Shown here piece after piece: positions 49,301-50,315 of a stretch of DNA of 64,000 bases (position 1 is the first letter of the stretch; every line of letters begins with the position of its first letter). The stretch is from assembly GCA_029880325.1 (NCBI GenBank), contig JAOUOP010000008.1:62001-126000 (forward strand), read 5' to 3'. The stretch is from Myxococcales bacterium. Lineage in GTDB: Bacteria > Myxococcota_A > Polyangia > Polyangiales > JAFGIB01. Both the position numbers and the translations under genes were made by a program. A model generated the notes under the pieces. That model saw nothing but the letters and a program-made list of their open reading frames with translations. It made no database searches and was not told the DNA's origin.

Positions 49301-50217
49301 TCGCCGCGGTCGAGGATGTGGAAAATTGTCTGGTTGTTGGAGTCGGGCAACGGCCGCACCTGACCGTTGCAGCGGGGGTTACTGTCCACCGTCGCCGGCG
49401 TGCACTCATCCCATTCGTCCGGAATGCCGTCGCAGTCGGTGTCGGCCAGTGTGCCGCCGGTGATGCAGTCGCTAGTCGGCCCCGTGATGGTGGGGCAGAT
49501 GGAGGCCAGCGCCGTATTGCACACGGCATCGTCGCCTCCGGCCACGATCGTCTGACATTCGGTGTAGCTGGCGGAACTCGCTGGAAGCCGATCGTCGCAG
49601 CACTCCTGCAAACCTGGACAGCCGGTGAGCACGGTCGCGCCGGCGTCACCGCCGTCGCTCGCAGTGGCGCCGCCATCCCCCGGCCCCAGGCTCAGACCCC
49701 CACCGGAGCCGATTTGCACGCCGTTTCCCGCGTCACCCAGCGCCTGCAACGGATCGCGAACGATGAAGCACTTCGGATCGCAGAGGCTGCAGGTCTCGGG
49801 TGAAGCGCTGGGGTCGATCACCGCACGAAGCGCCGGATCGGGCGTGACCACGTAGCTGTGCACGTCCAGACAAGCCCCCCAAAGACCGTCCTGGCAGTGG
49901 CGGGTGCCCTCGTGGCACATGACGTTGCCATCCTCCAGGTGCTTGTCCGGAAGAAAGCAGGCGATGGGCTGCTGGCCTGGGGCACACGGACAACCCGTCT
50001 CCGGCAGGGCGCACGTCCTGCACTCGTGCGTGATACCCGCATCGCGATCGTTGCAATCGCTGCCGAGCGAGCAACCCACGCCAAAGCCATCGCCGTCCAG
50101 GTCGATGCAGTCGGCCACACTCGCGTCCATCGCGGGCCCAGCGGTTCCGCCACCGCTTCCATCGAAGCAGCCAACCAGCGACGCGCAATAAACTATCAGA
50201 CAACACCAACGACGCAT
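19303..50217 (-). CDS. Giant modular VWA lipoprotein, 10,304 residues, paralogue A
   Basis: This is a single uninterrupted frame coding for a protein of about 1 MDa. Residues 1-17 are a lipoprotein signal peptide (SLVGC, lipidated Cys17, Phe-Asp following). Residues about 38-66 resemble MopE-type metal-binding repeats (DLDGDGFG, SDCND), followed by a Cys-rich head. Residues about 322-549 are the first half of a VWA domain (DMSTT metal site at 328-332, VVLFTDD strand). Residues about 560-6,920 are alternating PPC-like units carrying three C-type lectin domains, two DUF4215 repeats, one LamG, two DUF2341-LamG cassettes and three Gly-rich modules. Residues about 6,920-9,790 are a second repeat class (TYYVVVKG type) with another LamG. 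The VWA second half resumes at about 9,790-9,877, then a likely beta-sandwich, an Asp/Asn/Gly-rich calcium-type tract (about 10,030-10,130) and a Cys-rich end. A surface adhesin or sensor role is inferred from the modules; no enzyme motif was recognised. The start fits the lipobox and the promoter 36 bases upstream; the Shine-Dalgarno is weak. Confidence 0.95.
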   Translation of the reverse strand: MRRWCCLIVYCASLVGCFDGSGGGTAGPAMDASVADCIDLDGDGFGVGCSLGSDCNDRDAGITHECRTCALPETGCPCAPGQQPIACFLPDKHLEDGNVMCHEGTRHCQDGLWGACLDVHSYVVTPDPALRAVIDPSASPETCSLCDPKCFIVRDPLQALGDAGNGVQIGSGGGLSLGPGDGGATASDGGDAGATVLTGCPGLQECCDDRLPASSASYTECQTIVAGGDDAVCNTALASICPTITGPTSDCITGGTLADTDCDGIPDEWDECTPATVDSNPRCNGQVRPLPDSNNQTIFHILDRGESGQTAIDIAYQVQNADVYFLMDMSTTMSGERDNLVSSMTDGNYVECALLKNCCEAQTGGGFSDCMAKVSADNQDNCLNAQADYCTSPTQTNCPDLDFDGLPDNELKNKGVVGAIRCLMGSSFFGTGLFSEIPVGGYGDSDEVAFRHYVDMTEDVDRVREAIRSFVTNENNDYPEGDMVGLHSLLTGKGQFFGHGSPNVPERLGAGCPAATFGYPCFRSDSIPIVVLFTDDPMHNGPPGYNAPYSPTVTRNGQLSSDGIARFVPEQSEAFATAMNLGDVTNQFVVASGNLTYMSGDIPSVITGCDPDSAGPDAVFRFTVDTGGTGATVRIGANVHTADSPPTTATTMPVVLSLYRGVPSAIQAPIDVGETRVNPIPSGPDLTYLTYVGTTSGQSESARGFLGGVSGCGADGETNEVVYTFRPVVDATIVVDSAETDFKTVISLHEGLPSGLPDNPATLGTDKFILGATGNTNDSFDTAIAISGDGKMDGDYVTYVGDMLSLVDSGSSGVDTADGTGSGSYPTADYTADVVGCGVNPDGPDAVFTFDLDQPKRVRIDTEGSNFKTVLSVHDGKPPSTVTLSDLNMEVEPDPYVLGTATNTSYSVDSDADGTKNLPDTVAPSCGAADTDGANDANFRFSLTRATHLRISTQDDNDASFTPAVFLYAQSPGQSTVIDATATGNSHTSTATALGLGDPVGQYTTEVVGADLVGVSSNFAAGVLTCASPAGCSSVGGTCASDPDCCTGMICQPSTKQCVESQVYPDQIYKFTPSSDGSVRFQVATGGGIYQALAVYDGPPPTGGATSSTQVFDASLVSPLPETSCVVHSRGGHFYYVCSNSQSWASAQTNCGNVGGYLVRLDDAAENLFVSGIRAADTSWIGAHDRDVTDDWYWADTDVDRFWSGGSSGSATGGFFNAWASGEPDSRDCAAYYRSGSELWYDLYCTSSYRYVCENPAPASPAPEDGPSAHVVPDPAGVSQVFRGSTRRMESNVSGKANWPCGATADAPDAVFKLSYTTGVTLDITTAGSDFPAVVGLFHDGNKSGTIESTEFVRCDANGVAPGVDVTAASSTPSQAGLTNQVLTANETYYLVVTGTAPQPEGKYQLKISESGLAGSGLELACAVESASTPAVVEADVYANHDYYVVVESLSTLGGPYSLVADSLYQSRLEYENPAALNESSADALALGDPYRAKIEVIQTSTAAMAPNYSVDADTGGAGAISCGSDSASPDAVYRITPSIDTNLRFAVDMGAKTGTVSVFEGAPDATATLTNLGASGNTNESSDTAYVVDLSGPPRTLEGSTASMGNDIDGSLMACGAAPDGRDAVFRFTLQSATRVEIDASASTAGGMMGDPVIALFNDFALERPASTTLENDTYLAADLSPAPTPAADQAWLNYDANVSNLSVSSQRQVTEMTDNTHEVVLPDTLTGAMDLGDVWGSRVTVLGGDTSGMLADYDGFWCGGSDTSPDAIYEFYSSVTTEVRISTSANPATGVPAPSFAPVLALYDGSTGAPLRAVDNAYRLTDFNALPGCGNGVLEWNEYCDDGNSVNGDGCSSSCNFEAGRWHCDPAFYDEGGQGLTPACDCGCGAADPDCLDTTTASCEFLPYYDNCLRLLNIPGPDVLDYYGAAGYTIDPTNNAVCLPVVCGDGIVQQGEQCDDGNTVNGDGCDSNCAFENDKWRCDPARYGSGKKNQCDCGCGLVDPDCADATVGACNWLYLIAGGGCVYYDSSELDPGNNGVCRYNTGSDLNTNDWLLSAAQVELSAGGTFEYIGDSSDLSPNLYTSLGNDATLINACGGDITAPDAVYQFDLRRATTVEIDARPPLGSGMTSPVLMLFDTSAISGVAPDPVTLENDTAAQADFNPSPTPVVNGTWYRYSGDLANLNPSAQPAVEIDNFGNQNDVTPLVLGDPMGKRIAVVNADTSAQLGDYPAPSCGGADDAADALYRFVPSESGAVRISTANPDLGFDTVIALYDGTTGLPLTNAELVSIDSALGQSHEGQASAHSVPVASGDTYVYTGTTAGMSSDVEATLYYDEASGGYCGAAIGGADAVFSFTLEETTEVEITTEGSAYQTVVGVFDSPFTRPSVTSISSQPAAITQLYDKDALPGQPESGCTPYDWNLHRYWRCSPERTWDGARAMCAVAGYTLAVIDSALENGELFGLVAPTARDHHFGLIADDPYVAWASPATDLPGTWLDLSGSVYRNFQGAEPNEVGNVGARMRYQDGYWVDTAAGSGTFPYLCEQEVFDVLPPVPTAASPQAVDVLGSVRHFVGSTGGTGSSVGGLVGCGADAFAPDAVFRLDLAYATTLQVDFGNSFTGAVIGLFRGGIGAQGYIDAGDTCRLQSDAAPQINALLASGTYYVVLTGSAAGYEGSYEIVFTGSSVDPAAFAMENDTLAEAQLNPIGAIDNQWVVKTADMANLTTTLISQRTVDMPGIDGNTVDAQNLGVEVSAGVFAPIAGEEVTTINSSTSSLTSDFRAPACGVTPVSDDSIDAIYEFTPATTGPVRIYLDAPAHEAVIALYNGAGGSYPLKKSDVVPMDETLPGAPNTNEAPGTAYVVPAVDPVTYSADIGGMGDDLGSFDGTSATASFWDQADIYGGAVCSAAPAGADAFFAFTVGETKTVVIDSTGSGFAHTLSLFADGSSALSGPTAVAGADYETRVDAGGANTLPMDGGWYVLSGDTSNLAPGGVAASTLSVASGDFTNNDSVQDLGALVANGQLLVSGGDTSATSATYLTSTLTCGSSDAGNDMVFAFTPARDGDVRIAVNNPLPSFAPVLAVFDDTPQTASMISPTPTATGDMNDTLATAYSVSIGSNAAYSGNTGSLTSGVGGAYYDPSASAGGDPFNQCNADAAGGDAFFTFTLPTTTAVRIAASGFSIFDHTLALFDDSPLSEPAPTAINTNDDRASAPTAALDDGWLSYSTDMSMLGIGELSNELKTVDADGNDADLLVDFANSSAVQDLGFIDGKQIETSGADTSTTGSNYSAASLTCGSSDSTPDQVFKFSATQNSTVRLAVNNPAPGFNPVIAVFDGAPATKAESAAPLSRDVTVAAPTACTTTGGQYYGGHAYYLCTNVSTWANAGNDCESAGMYLARIDDDAENTFIQGLTTSAAWIGLHDARSDDSWRWLGDGELVWLGGSGGAAQGGNYAAWGAGEPSTTSDDCVSMAAADTWNDQPCANTQAYICELPLGDQPASAIASGLGPTEIFTGTTVDNSYSGGLLSWDQRAALGGALCSEDNIDGADAYYSFTVVGADAFPASLIHRYSFDGLGQDIYDSVGAQHGTLQKAVLGNGGQVYLRGGSSNEFVDLPGGLIGGLSDASFELWFTWHGGSAGQRVLSFGESDAGGGVGQGTAAVTVLELQALSGGGACRLHWLDAGNGSLNADCPAALSAGTLYHVVAVADVSGGNMLLYLDGAQVASTPLDSRTLAGINDLNNWLGQGLVASDPDFGGIIHELRIHDRALTAADVSASYTAGSDPLGTTPVEVSISAGGTGFAHTLALWDESASPAVPSATPSITHDTAAAALAAPISPDVDGTWLLPSGDTTGMSISELTARTFSAAADYTLADSDGVVGVSVDFGDPSGQSLLLSGETTGFFGDVPTYQMICAADSTAADAMFTFTPSTNTRIKLAIDNPAPGSPHVVGLFDGTNGSPLMVSELADPPVKLAFTPSNYDHKAYSYNNDVNLGCSAGSRAFDSTGAGSFSGDWCGILPEVSSGVAQSATGGPSVTILRFKSLTIPVGSTLTLSGDKPVILAVDGNATIAGVVDASGSGVTPGAGGNWSCGASAGGNVGTSGNETGGGGGGGFGTPGGKGGNGDDTNGGAGGTSRGDTTLSPLLGGCGGGYGGDCSAQGAGGGAVQIAAKATLSITGTVRANGGVGPVGCASQRGGSGGGSGGGILLEAGSLDLASATIEVNGGAGGDAGTGGAGGGGSTSASSPGSPGVTDSARGGGGGGGGHGRYASFEAQGNVNEDGPSAQPVTIGKQVIYQGDTEVMTSDIAAAAYDSSAGAMCYAAGTPDATYTFTLATTTDVRISSAGSGFDTTLSVWKDKLPAGAARPTLATPNPFAGASFGAATGDHDTRSTAILESTEFGVVDGTWQVLSDTTVGKGVEGLTASSVAAANAESIQDLGSVADLAMSVTGATTASMADTYADSTLLCGLADDLGNDAIYKFSGTAGSSYRVGVHNPGQSGNFHVAVFEGDPGVDPLTRAEDLPPTVTDLSPGNANELPTVVSAQNVPIGAAQLYLGDTSSMSNDLPGPFFDQQGSLGGKVCSAEATGADAFFEFSLSTTTNVSVDSAGSGFDTVMAVWSTTDLAARGSAVMNNDTRADAAVDSIGVIDGRSQTLSTDMSALGVSELVTVGVLARNTDAVQSLPVPSGLRKALTVDSTQVDADLSDYPLLVRISADSDLQTDTRADGFDIHFSDSSGTLLDFEIESFDQTAGDLLAWVRVPSVSSSSDTVIWLNYGDDWPSDRSNPAGVWDAGFEAVWHLGEDPSGTVRDSTGNAVHSTATSGLTASDSVAAMVGSGVAMLTSDDIRFGNVVALDTGSALTTSGWARIDDVNSLNILIAKGTSTSNNWLMAGGDSAGKAYVRARDGSATPQGVTTASPISAGVWRHWTYVFDGSGAANEDRMKFYLDGAIEPLTYAGTIPPSFDTGGGDLWLGDVPYATGNGAGGVLDEFRVSTTPRSAAWVKADYQSQRSGSTFVSVGAEQAVPSGAYRFVVQGADSLGLAADYPKDPAVLQCGGALINDGAADAIYGFVASSATTLRASVENPAPSFSPIVAVFDGSAGTPLIKGDLVAPVTSVSANDALASPYDLGDLSAMDAAGLVFTGDTSAFASDLSASSFSQSANAGGAVCSAGMVGDAFFSFTIDGATDLAIRADGSGFDHTLSLFDLSPLVRPAAVAGTYDTPASSLTNTLGALDGRWVVRSGNTGSMNVSELSRSTPTESATDNIVTLSNPVGRQIVPKRLLLSDMTTSGLSATYPVEASCALVPDQTARDAIFKFTPGSATTIQLNIDNPSPGFAAAMMVYEDNGFGDPLVYTETVPPVTDVGVSNETFASAPVVPLTTQVTFIGNTSTMSSDLSGDHFNESSDAGGAVCSANASAADAFFQFTVDGTQDVVIETTDTSFAHTIALYDTTPITRPDNVTAAASDFAAITPVNADNRAAAYGNAEHAGTIDGGWKVRTVNSASLSGSGAAEVAGTAAADGVVQNLGAIDGTSYLVSAASTGGYSASYPSFDDESAGSQVCGFSDDSADAIYKFSTTATSYVTVALEGPAFDGSIALFDGGLSAGDLPLSNSDLDPASYTALAAANEGMDSPQIVSIGSTVGYRGDAAAENVHQDVFDLAASPGTCNVPADHEDAFFEFTLAADTDVFISAEDTTTAHWISLFDSDPRGPAAVRPASSGVYEQDTAAAALAASYGPVDGAWTVREADVANLGASWAQPVSYVEASDFAGLGETGETPMDFGDVSLKRVSIDGDTGLRTADHDEVCGGDGGGDAVYAFTPSVDGTLRMSVTPAGGASDIAAPIVAVYDAAPKLNFGGCWGDASNFDPADAALSYDHSAASNCDVTIDTSVAAAAMISGSCVTVDGTEYRKPLLINANAHIGADLSNFPVLVNLTDGDIRSLARSDGGDIYFRDSSGSVDLEFELQSYNSATGQLVAWVKVPTVSSTAATTIYVYYGGQQVYAHDSTLTWSNGFEAVWHLDEDPSGMVRDASPKGVNSTGSTGLAAADSVAAIIGNGVNFLTSDEIRFGNVAALDTGSVLTTSGWARIDDLNALNILIAKGTSTSNNWLMAGGESAGKAYVRARDGSATPQGTTTASPITAGAWRHWTYVFDGSGVTNEDRMKLYLDGVLEPLTYAGTIPASFNTNGGDLWLGDVPYAAGNGAGGVLDEFRVAASARSADWVKLEYENQRSGSTVVSVGGAQSFVQNTIGDWPTPQIQSQTSGLGPSVVVIPLKRLSVSAGTTLTLRGDKPVVFAVEGDVLVAGTIDASASGTTPGAGGHVSCTGSTGAAGTDDATSANGASGGQGGGMRTAGGAGGAGNVVAGGTSGGAAAQAGSPAEAGEPLRGGCAGGKGGAGAGTGGSGGAAGGAVQLSVTGKLTVTASGRIEANGAGGGAGDNQEDGGGGGGSGGTVLVEASVLDIYAGGWVTANGGGGGEGNDDDLADGVAGGDGPNNASSGGLGGASGDGGNGGNGGSGTGAGVAGQATSTQNEAGDGAGGGGGGAGWAVARTLAGGSGCAAKTWASNLDTTGVDFTGAPNTSLDNTCAGATTTTINSGAVDGTPTFTNWCGTAPTYEALNQSGATQALVVKLTGLSVASGHTLKLEGTRPVILLVDGAVTIDGHVSADASTTASGAGGGQDCSSGSGGAGPNSSSGASGGGGGGYGSTGGLGGDGDGDQGGGAAGAVHGSSSPLAGGCAGGAGGMGTTTNPAAGQAGGVLQISASGALTMSATGVISASGGGGTGGDNADGGGGGGSAGSLVVEGDTLSLAGWITANGGSGGGGGGGNAGQTGANGVAGTSAGSGAAVGGLKAGAGGNGGNGGVLAYQGLTGTTLAPTGGDNDTGGLGEEPGGGGGGGGYGRIYLNATGGGTGLAASGVDFLPADSVGCVTDDNTGNVAGSQPLADADASANTVVINDLQVTAGKTYYVVVKNGSAAALGDYNLELAWKDAREWASCGEDPYDGKDAYFAFTTSATGAGNYTIETEGSTASVVLALYDSSGTFMACSDAASPSIAQLLAASSTYYAVVKQPEGATASPTGIVSLGVRDEEALAYQTPTAIACDTGTGLANGEATISQVLAAGTYYVGITRPLGTTASDYFIRFRDQGTLPAAATQLDCASVTSGGSTAFSTTVTGGRDYYVVVKGDDVADTGSYSLRVGDVGAVADMACANDAPDSPDAYFEFDVAAARRVEVEVDKLHSSVAHRYDFSGTGTLVEDLVATADGHVINGALSGDLVLSGAAEQHANLPNGLLSALSDATVEVWLTAGTSVAGERIFDFGDSGSEGAQGARVSYLSLAADGGAGVPQVSFKQPAGSAVTLSASAALPTTLTHLAVVFDDGSNQLRLYVNGAEDANSPVTLAGTDALNLVNDVNNWIGRSQDSADPELAATIHELRIYGAALGATQIADSYAAGADANAPWELYRDDGTLGATADDTLVTAACYNGPHTFANVETTAGKYYIKTRGTSGNSGTFFASIKDTDGTGALDCADGVAVTGTSISRTQAGGNRLPAGTYYVGLTGQASAGGSYAIHFQDPNVAWPIGATFLGCSAGEYQLPVDAGETYYVIVKGQAANQSGGYNLTVTDSGAVADPDASCAASWNDAAPDAYLDFSVSDLAGPANQNVEVALSGTLSAVYQLQTTAGAVLGCSDTAGANLISAALPAGDYRVRVKGTDFAAGAGDKPFEISIRDVDGIGALSCASGTTAVGGALTLSGADRLAAGSYRVGMTGQAGSDVGAYRLHFSDPNTLASGATQLACATDFVDVAVTAGKTYYTVVKGINSGHEGAYGLAVTDIGAVNNLTGCGAANVDADPSAPDAYYEFTVGSGPMNVELAFGNGGGDLAGVYQLYQDVGADGDTSNDVVAEASCYELADSPRTVSLAAGTYYLRVKGQSVLAGAGERPLEVTISDKDATGSINCASSGGTKAAMTTTLQPGDYVVGLSGLSGGVTSGAYQLEFQDATLSSVGASNMGCSGVDGFVDVTLQAGKEYWAVVKGATSTAGDQGAYGLSLTDLSAVSNQLGCGADNSTPDAIYYFDVGDASGRTVSIDTANSALSTAFELFTEAGVSQGCSNGGTELTRTLAQGSYYVVVRGTDGSGGAAEAAFELSIRDERVNAADYCAYGATGLGGTIDATMGPGTYYVAVTGNSVDGGATSGAYTISFEDKAVTQNKAQFLSCAGDAFEYDVTAGTPYYVVVKGAGSGDEGAYQLHIDDVGAVANMSCGSADDSAPDAYMAFTVADAGGRDVVVDMNGSTLNAVFEVWKDNGAAADTLVGCAQTGVGTGEISANLVADTYYVKIRSTDASDGLGEQPFQVSIRDPEGQRSLACADGTAVTGASITQTLSPGTYYVGLTNTSAAAPDFGSYSLSIGDTSFAAGGGSAVACTTGETMDVAVEAGKDYYAVVKGELNGEVGSYELTLTDVGSLSPTAALHESATDIGCGADLSAPDAYYAFTLASTRNITVDIGGSSQSAAFQLYRDVGADGSFANDTAVGTCGDSSVSKSYASLAAGAYYVVVKGTSVAAGAAEQPVRISIRDDDGVGSMFCDDGTASAPARIVQTLQPGTYYAALSERGGVSGSYRLQFAEWSFFGGGGAAALSCVASSGVPDAGGDPRKMALTQTVQAGQPYYVVVKGDGAVSGGFDLAITDVTDVEAMDCATEISAPDGYVEFSLASDRDVTLDMSASVLDGSFQVFDNTGTAVAGCPCSPTTTPITCALTAGSYYVLYRGSAVAGGLGDQAVQLEIYDQDGLGAIACGDGSASGGTSITQQLDPGTYYVGITPQDGVVPADTSYKLLIKDQASVAASAAPLVACDGTAIEADLNGNVPYYVVVKGQTALDFGAYELRVQDLSGVPSFGCGDVPDAGEAFFEFEVTDPAGANVTIDAEGSTLETVVALFPQAADFGTDVLDNASGSCWDEPGSCTVGADSRPDDLIACGSYDPGTSSHPSFNQWLPQGVYYVVVRARSGAADMQLPFNLSVRDADAVRSSYCAGHDGSVQPTLRQTLDAGTYWVALAGLGGTSPTEGDYKIRFRDYGKFAEASTELACDTASDTLYYSVEADKPYYVAVKGQTSSDAGAYKLTVENFAAGTGMGCNADLNAADSFYKFSLAQTATVTIAASGPTAPVGSPEGSVLAIYPSSATYFGTNYAIGADGTIVGCDNGDSDGITSIQRELAPGDYYAVVSARTGAGAEYGTASWPYEISLKETSNTSVRACADASTSYISQTLPAGSYTLVVSGDSPVGGSYDVRFRDIGVVGNQAQMIGCDYETIDTQTLTATIEPNIPYYVVVKDDAAGGSYGLTVESIDAGAANMGCNADPTSPDAFFKFTLLQQSEITVDTVGSQLDTVLAIYPGNATSFGTNYATDVFSTSVGCNDNKDGSTTASQVSATLAAGDYYAVVKGSIYSSGNYAASNELFNLSIRDASSSQSIACATSADGSKITRELSAGDYIVVLSDTDPQASASAGGAYSITFNDLSTTGSAAGTEIGCALGTLDGGDADMDGKVDGVPVQGGKEYFVVVKGDTTGDAGSYRLSIDDVAASQGVAADTPIACAVEGSSIEATYPAGDYYAIVSGVNGDEGAFQLQVEDADAFTDFNRIACDAGSGPNNTSALEVDLQAGTHYLVVKGDGPGQTGTYQLNLRDTVAHPDNAVACADSDFAERISYDVKAGEDYTLLLKGDGQFQQGDYNIKLYDELGLRSGTGDLVSCQTVCPDMQPYSSSSSPSYCDFSDRGEANSFFTETLPDDTYYLTVKARDATDPGFYELQVGDPADGVPGTKYVPPTLTQVTDALDSTGVKVLPVLSCSLGSRCSGAEDQARALAKASGAIDPALNDGMTRFIDSSGSGIGSGLALAVRDLANFLSMDISLGDQGNPGFDISYQKCTDPADPLQQLVCAQWTSGCSYACKPPETWQTSNKICGCSPGAQPRFVVTITNPEFPNNLIPNPDDPFGGYHFQVNIVGDGQYVLEEIPVYIIPTNQDFPTQVDQAAGLFTSAGSYEQEVYGGGCNFWQLEGEVAGANTCSDGADNNGDGAIDRGFDANQDGDYIDPGVDNNGDGDFNDPGVDLNMDGDYLDAGEFAPDIRPEYPPDPGCLPGSCLDGVDNDNDGRVDFLDPECTTNEAQVWTDFFYKADVPYGTSLSFDLCTGDTVAELATCDTRYEEIMTVISTSGGCTLDSDCEGRMLDSGEVKDGFCGAGGQCQFISPPKRRGFCAADADCSENGDNGQGYVLISSCDTAIGECVYRSPPGDIVNNLSDGSNGKPYAKVRIRLTANDIASKSPTLYRWYMTYECQSAQ
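19830..20120 (-). other. Asp/Asn/Gly-rich calcium-type tract near the C-terminus (paralogue A)
   Basis: Repeated DxNxDGxxxDPG elements (ADNNGDGAID, DANQDGDYIDPG, DNNGDGDFNDPG, DLNMDGDYLDAG, DNDNDGRVDF) resemble thrombospondin type 3 or EF-hand-like calcium loops. Calcium binding is inferred from family knowledge. Confidence 0.7.
20588..20850 (-). other. VWA domain, C-terminal half (paralogue A), about 9,240 residues after the first half
   Basis: It encodes a predicted helix (TLTQVTDALDSTG), the strand VKVLPVLSC, a helix with ARALAKASGA and a final helix LALAVRDLANFL. This is the expected ending of a VWA fold. A segment reading FVVTITNP and VNIVGDGQYVLEEIPVYIIP follows, like the beta-sandwich that trails VWA domains in shorter myxobacterial proteins (from memory). 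Confidence 0.65.
20900..29460 (-). repeat. C-terminal array of TYYVVVKG-type beta repeats, about 11 or more units (paralogue A)
   Basis: Each unit combines 'YYVVVKG', 'GxYxLxVxD', 'CG...APDAYYEF', 'SIRDxDGxG' and 'LxPGTYYVGLTG'. Landmark Cys positions fall near 29,290, 28,660, 27,390, 26,770, 26,110, 25,510, 24,850, 24,210, 23,600, 22,905 and 22,250, giving a period of about 200-230 residues apart from a LamG insert between the second and third. The sequence is distinct from the N-terminal array but also PPC-like. Confidence 0.8.
27920..28555 (-). other. LamG-like domain (paralogue A, second)
   Basis: It encodes HRYDFSG, ATVEVWLTAG, THLAVVFDDGSNQLRLYVNG, NWIGRS and ELRIYGAAL. It interrupts one TYYVVVKG-type repeat, so LamG insertion occurred in both repeat classes. 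Confidence 0.8.
29480..31510 (-). other. Gly-rich modules 2 and 3 (paralogue A)
   Basis: Two successive Gly-rich blocks (about 30,600-31,510 and 29,480-30,480) are separated by a Cys- and Thr-rich spacer (TTTTINSG). Each begins with a strand motif of the type 'GTTLTLRGDKPVVFAVEG' and ends before a 'YGR' or 'GWAV' segment. They mark the border between the two repeat classes. Confidence 0.7.
31555..32585 (-). other. DUF2341-LamG cassette 2 (paralogue A)
   Basis: It encodes EYRKPLLINANAHIG, IYFRDSSGSVDLEFELQSY, TTIYVYYGGQ, AVWHLDEDPSG, SGWARIDD and LDEFRVA. The same cassette in paralogue B is interrupted by the window's left edge and is in the same position relative to its neighbours. Confidence 0.8.
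35190..36205 (-). other. DUF2341-LamG cassette 1 (paralogue A)
   Basis: A DUF2341-type part (KALTVDSTQVDADLSDYPLL, FDIHFSDSSG, LLAWVRVPSV) is followed by a LamG part (AVWHLGEDPSG, SGWARIDD, WRHWTYVFDG, LWLGDVPY, LDEFRVS). It lies between a 'GSGFDTV' unit and a 'VENPAPSF' unit, unlike its counterpart in paralogue B. Confidence 0.8.
37450..38290 (-). other. Gly-rich module 1 (paralogue A)
   Basis: Short hydrophobic strands (TLTLSGDKPVILAVDG, AVQIAAKATLSITG, GGILLEAGSLDLASATIEV) alternate with long runs of Gly broken by Asn, Ser and Ala. The pattern suggests a beta-helix with Gly loops. The counterpart in paralogue B lies at about 6,180-6,970. Confidence 0.7.
38900..39545 (-). other. LamG-like domain (paralogue A, first)
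   Basis: It encodes HRYSFDG, ASFELWFTW, YHVVAVADVSGGNMLLYLDG, NWLGQG and ELRIHDRAL, the standard order of strands in concanavalin-A-like LamG/laminin-G domains. It follows directly on a PPC-like unit ending DAYYSFTVVG. Confidence 0.8.
39765..40170 (-). other. C-type lectin-like domain 3 (paralogue A)
   Basis: It encodes AYYLCTNVSTWANAGNDC, WIGLHDA, GAGEPSTTSDDC, WNDQPC and AYICELP. The WND motif and all four core Cys are present, making this the most canonical of the three. Confidence 0.8.
42585..42995 (-). other. C-type lectin-like domain 2, divergent (paralogue A)
   Basis: It encodes YWRCSPERTWDGARAMC, FGLIADD, FQGAEPNE and FPYLCEQ. The WIG core is replaced by FGL and one Cys of the usual C-terminal pair is not obvious, so this copy is more diverged than the other two. 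Confidence 0.65.
44280..44740 (-). other. Two DUF4215 Cys-rich repeats (paralogue A)
   Basis: Two copies of the pattern 'CGxG....E.CDDGNxVNGDGC..C.FE' occur near 44,640-44,735 and 44,290-44,400. Each is followed by a W(H/R)CDP and CDCGCG segment. DUF4215 is common in Myxococcota surface proteins. Confidence 0.85.
46440..46860 (-). other. C-type lectin-like domain 1 (paralogue A)
   Basis: It encodes the typical pattern: YYVCSNSQSWASAQTNC, WIGAHD, ASGEPDSRDC, LWYDLYC and YRYVCE. Conserved Cys pairs and the WIG motif are present. Fold recognition is good; a sugar ligand is not implied because bacterial domains of this type often bind other targets. Confidence 0.8.
48569..49254 (-). other. VWA domain, N-terminal half (paralogue A)
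   Basis: It encodes DVYFLMDMSTTMSG (metal-ion site, Thr in place of the last Ser of DxSxS), a helix-rich stretch with two extra disulfide-like Cys clusters, and the strand IPIVVLFTDDPMHNG. In standard VWA domains another strand-helix-strand-helix should follow; here PPC-like units begin instead. Confidence 0.75.
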
Positions 50218-50252
50218 GCACTACCCAGACTGAGCGCCGACACCGAAACCGC

Positions 50253-50281
50253 AGTATTTCACTACGACGCTGGCGTCTCAA
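50253..50281 (-). promoter_or_regulatory. Candidate sigma70-like promoter of giant paralogue A
   Basis: On the minus strand TTGAGA (50,276-50,281) and AATACT (50,253-50,258) are 17 bases apart, ending 35 bases before the ATG. A leader of about 29 bases is implied. Conservation with the region upstream of paralogue B is the main evidence. Confidence 0.55.
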
Positions 50282-50315
50282 TGTGTTTGAAACCACACAA
50301 AGTGGGATGCGCACT
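50282..50315. promoter_or_regulatory. Two adjacent dyads abutting the -35 box of paralogue A
   Basis: The first dyad is TGTGTT-6-CACACA (50,282-50,299, 5 of 6 pairs). The second spans 50,301-50,315 with AGTG and CACT arms. Positions and centre spacing (17.5 bases) match the dyads upstream of paralogue B, and several base changes between the copies keep the symmetry. Confidence 0.4.

Noticed and set aside
1..50217. The tandem giant genes as an assembly duplication
   Set aside because: The copies differ throughout by point changes, by one extra cassette and by one displaced cassette, and have separate promoters. An artefactual copy would be nearly identical.
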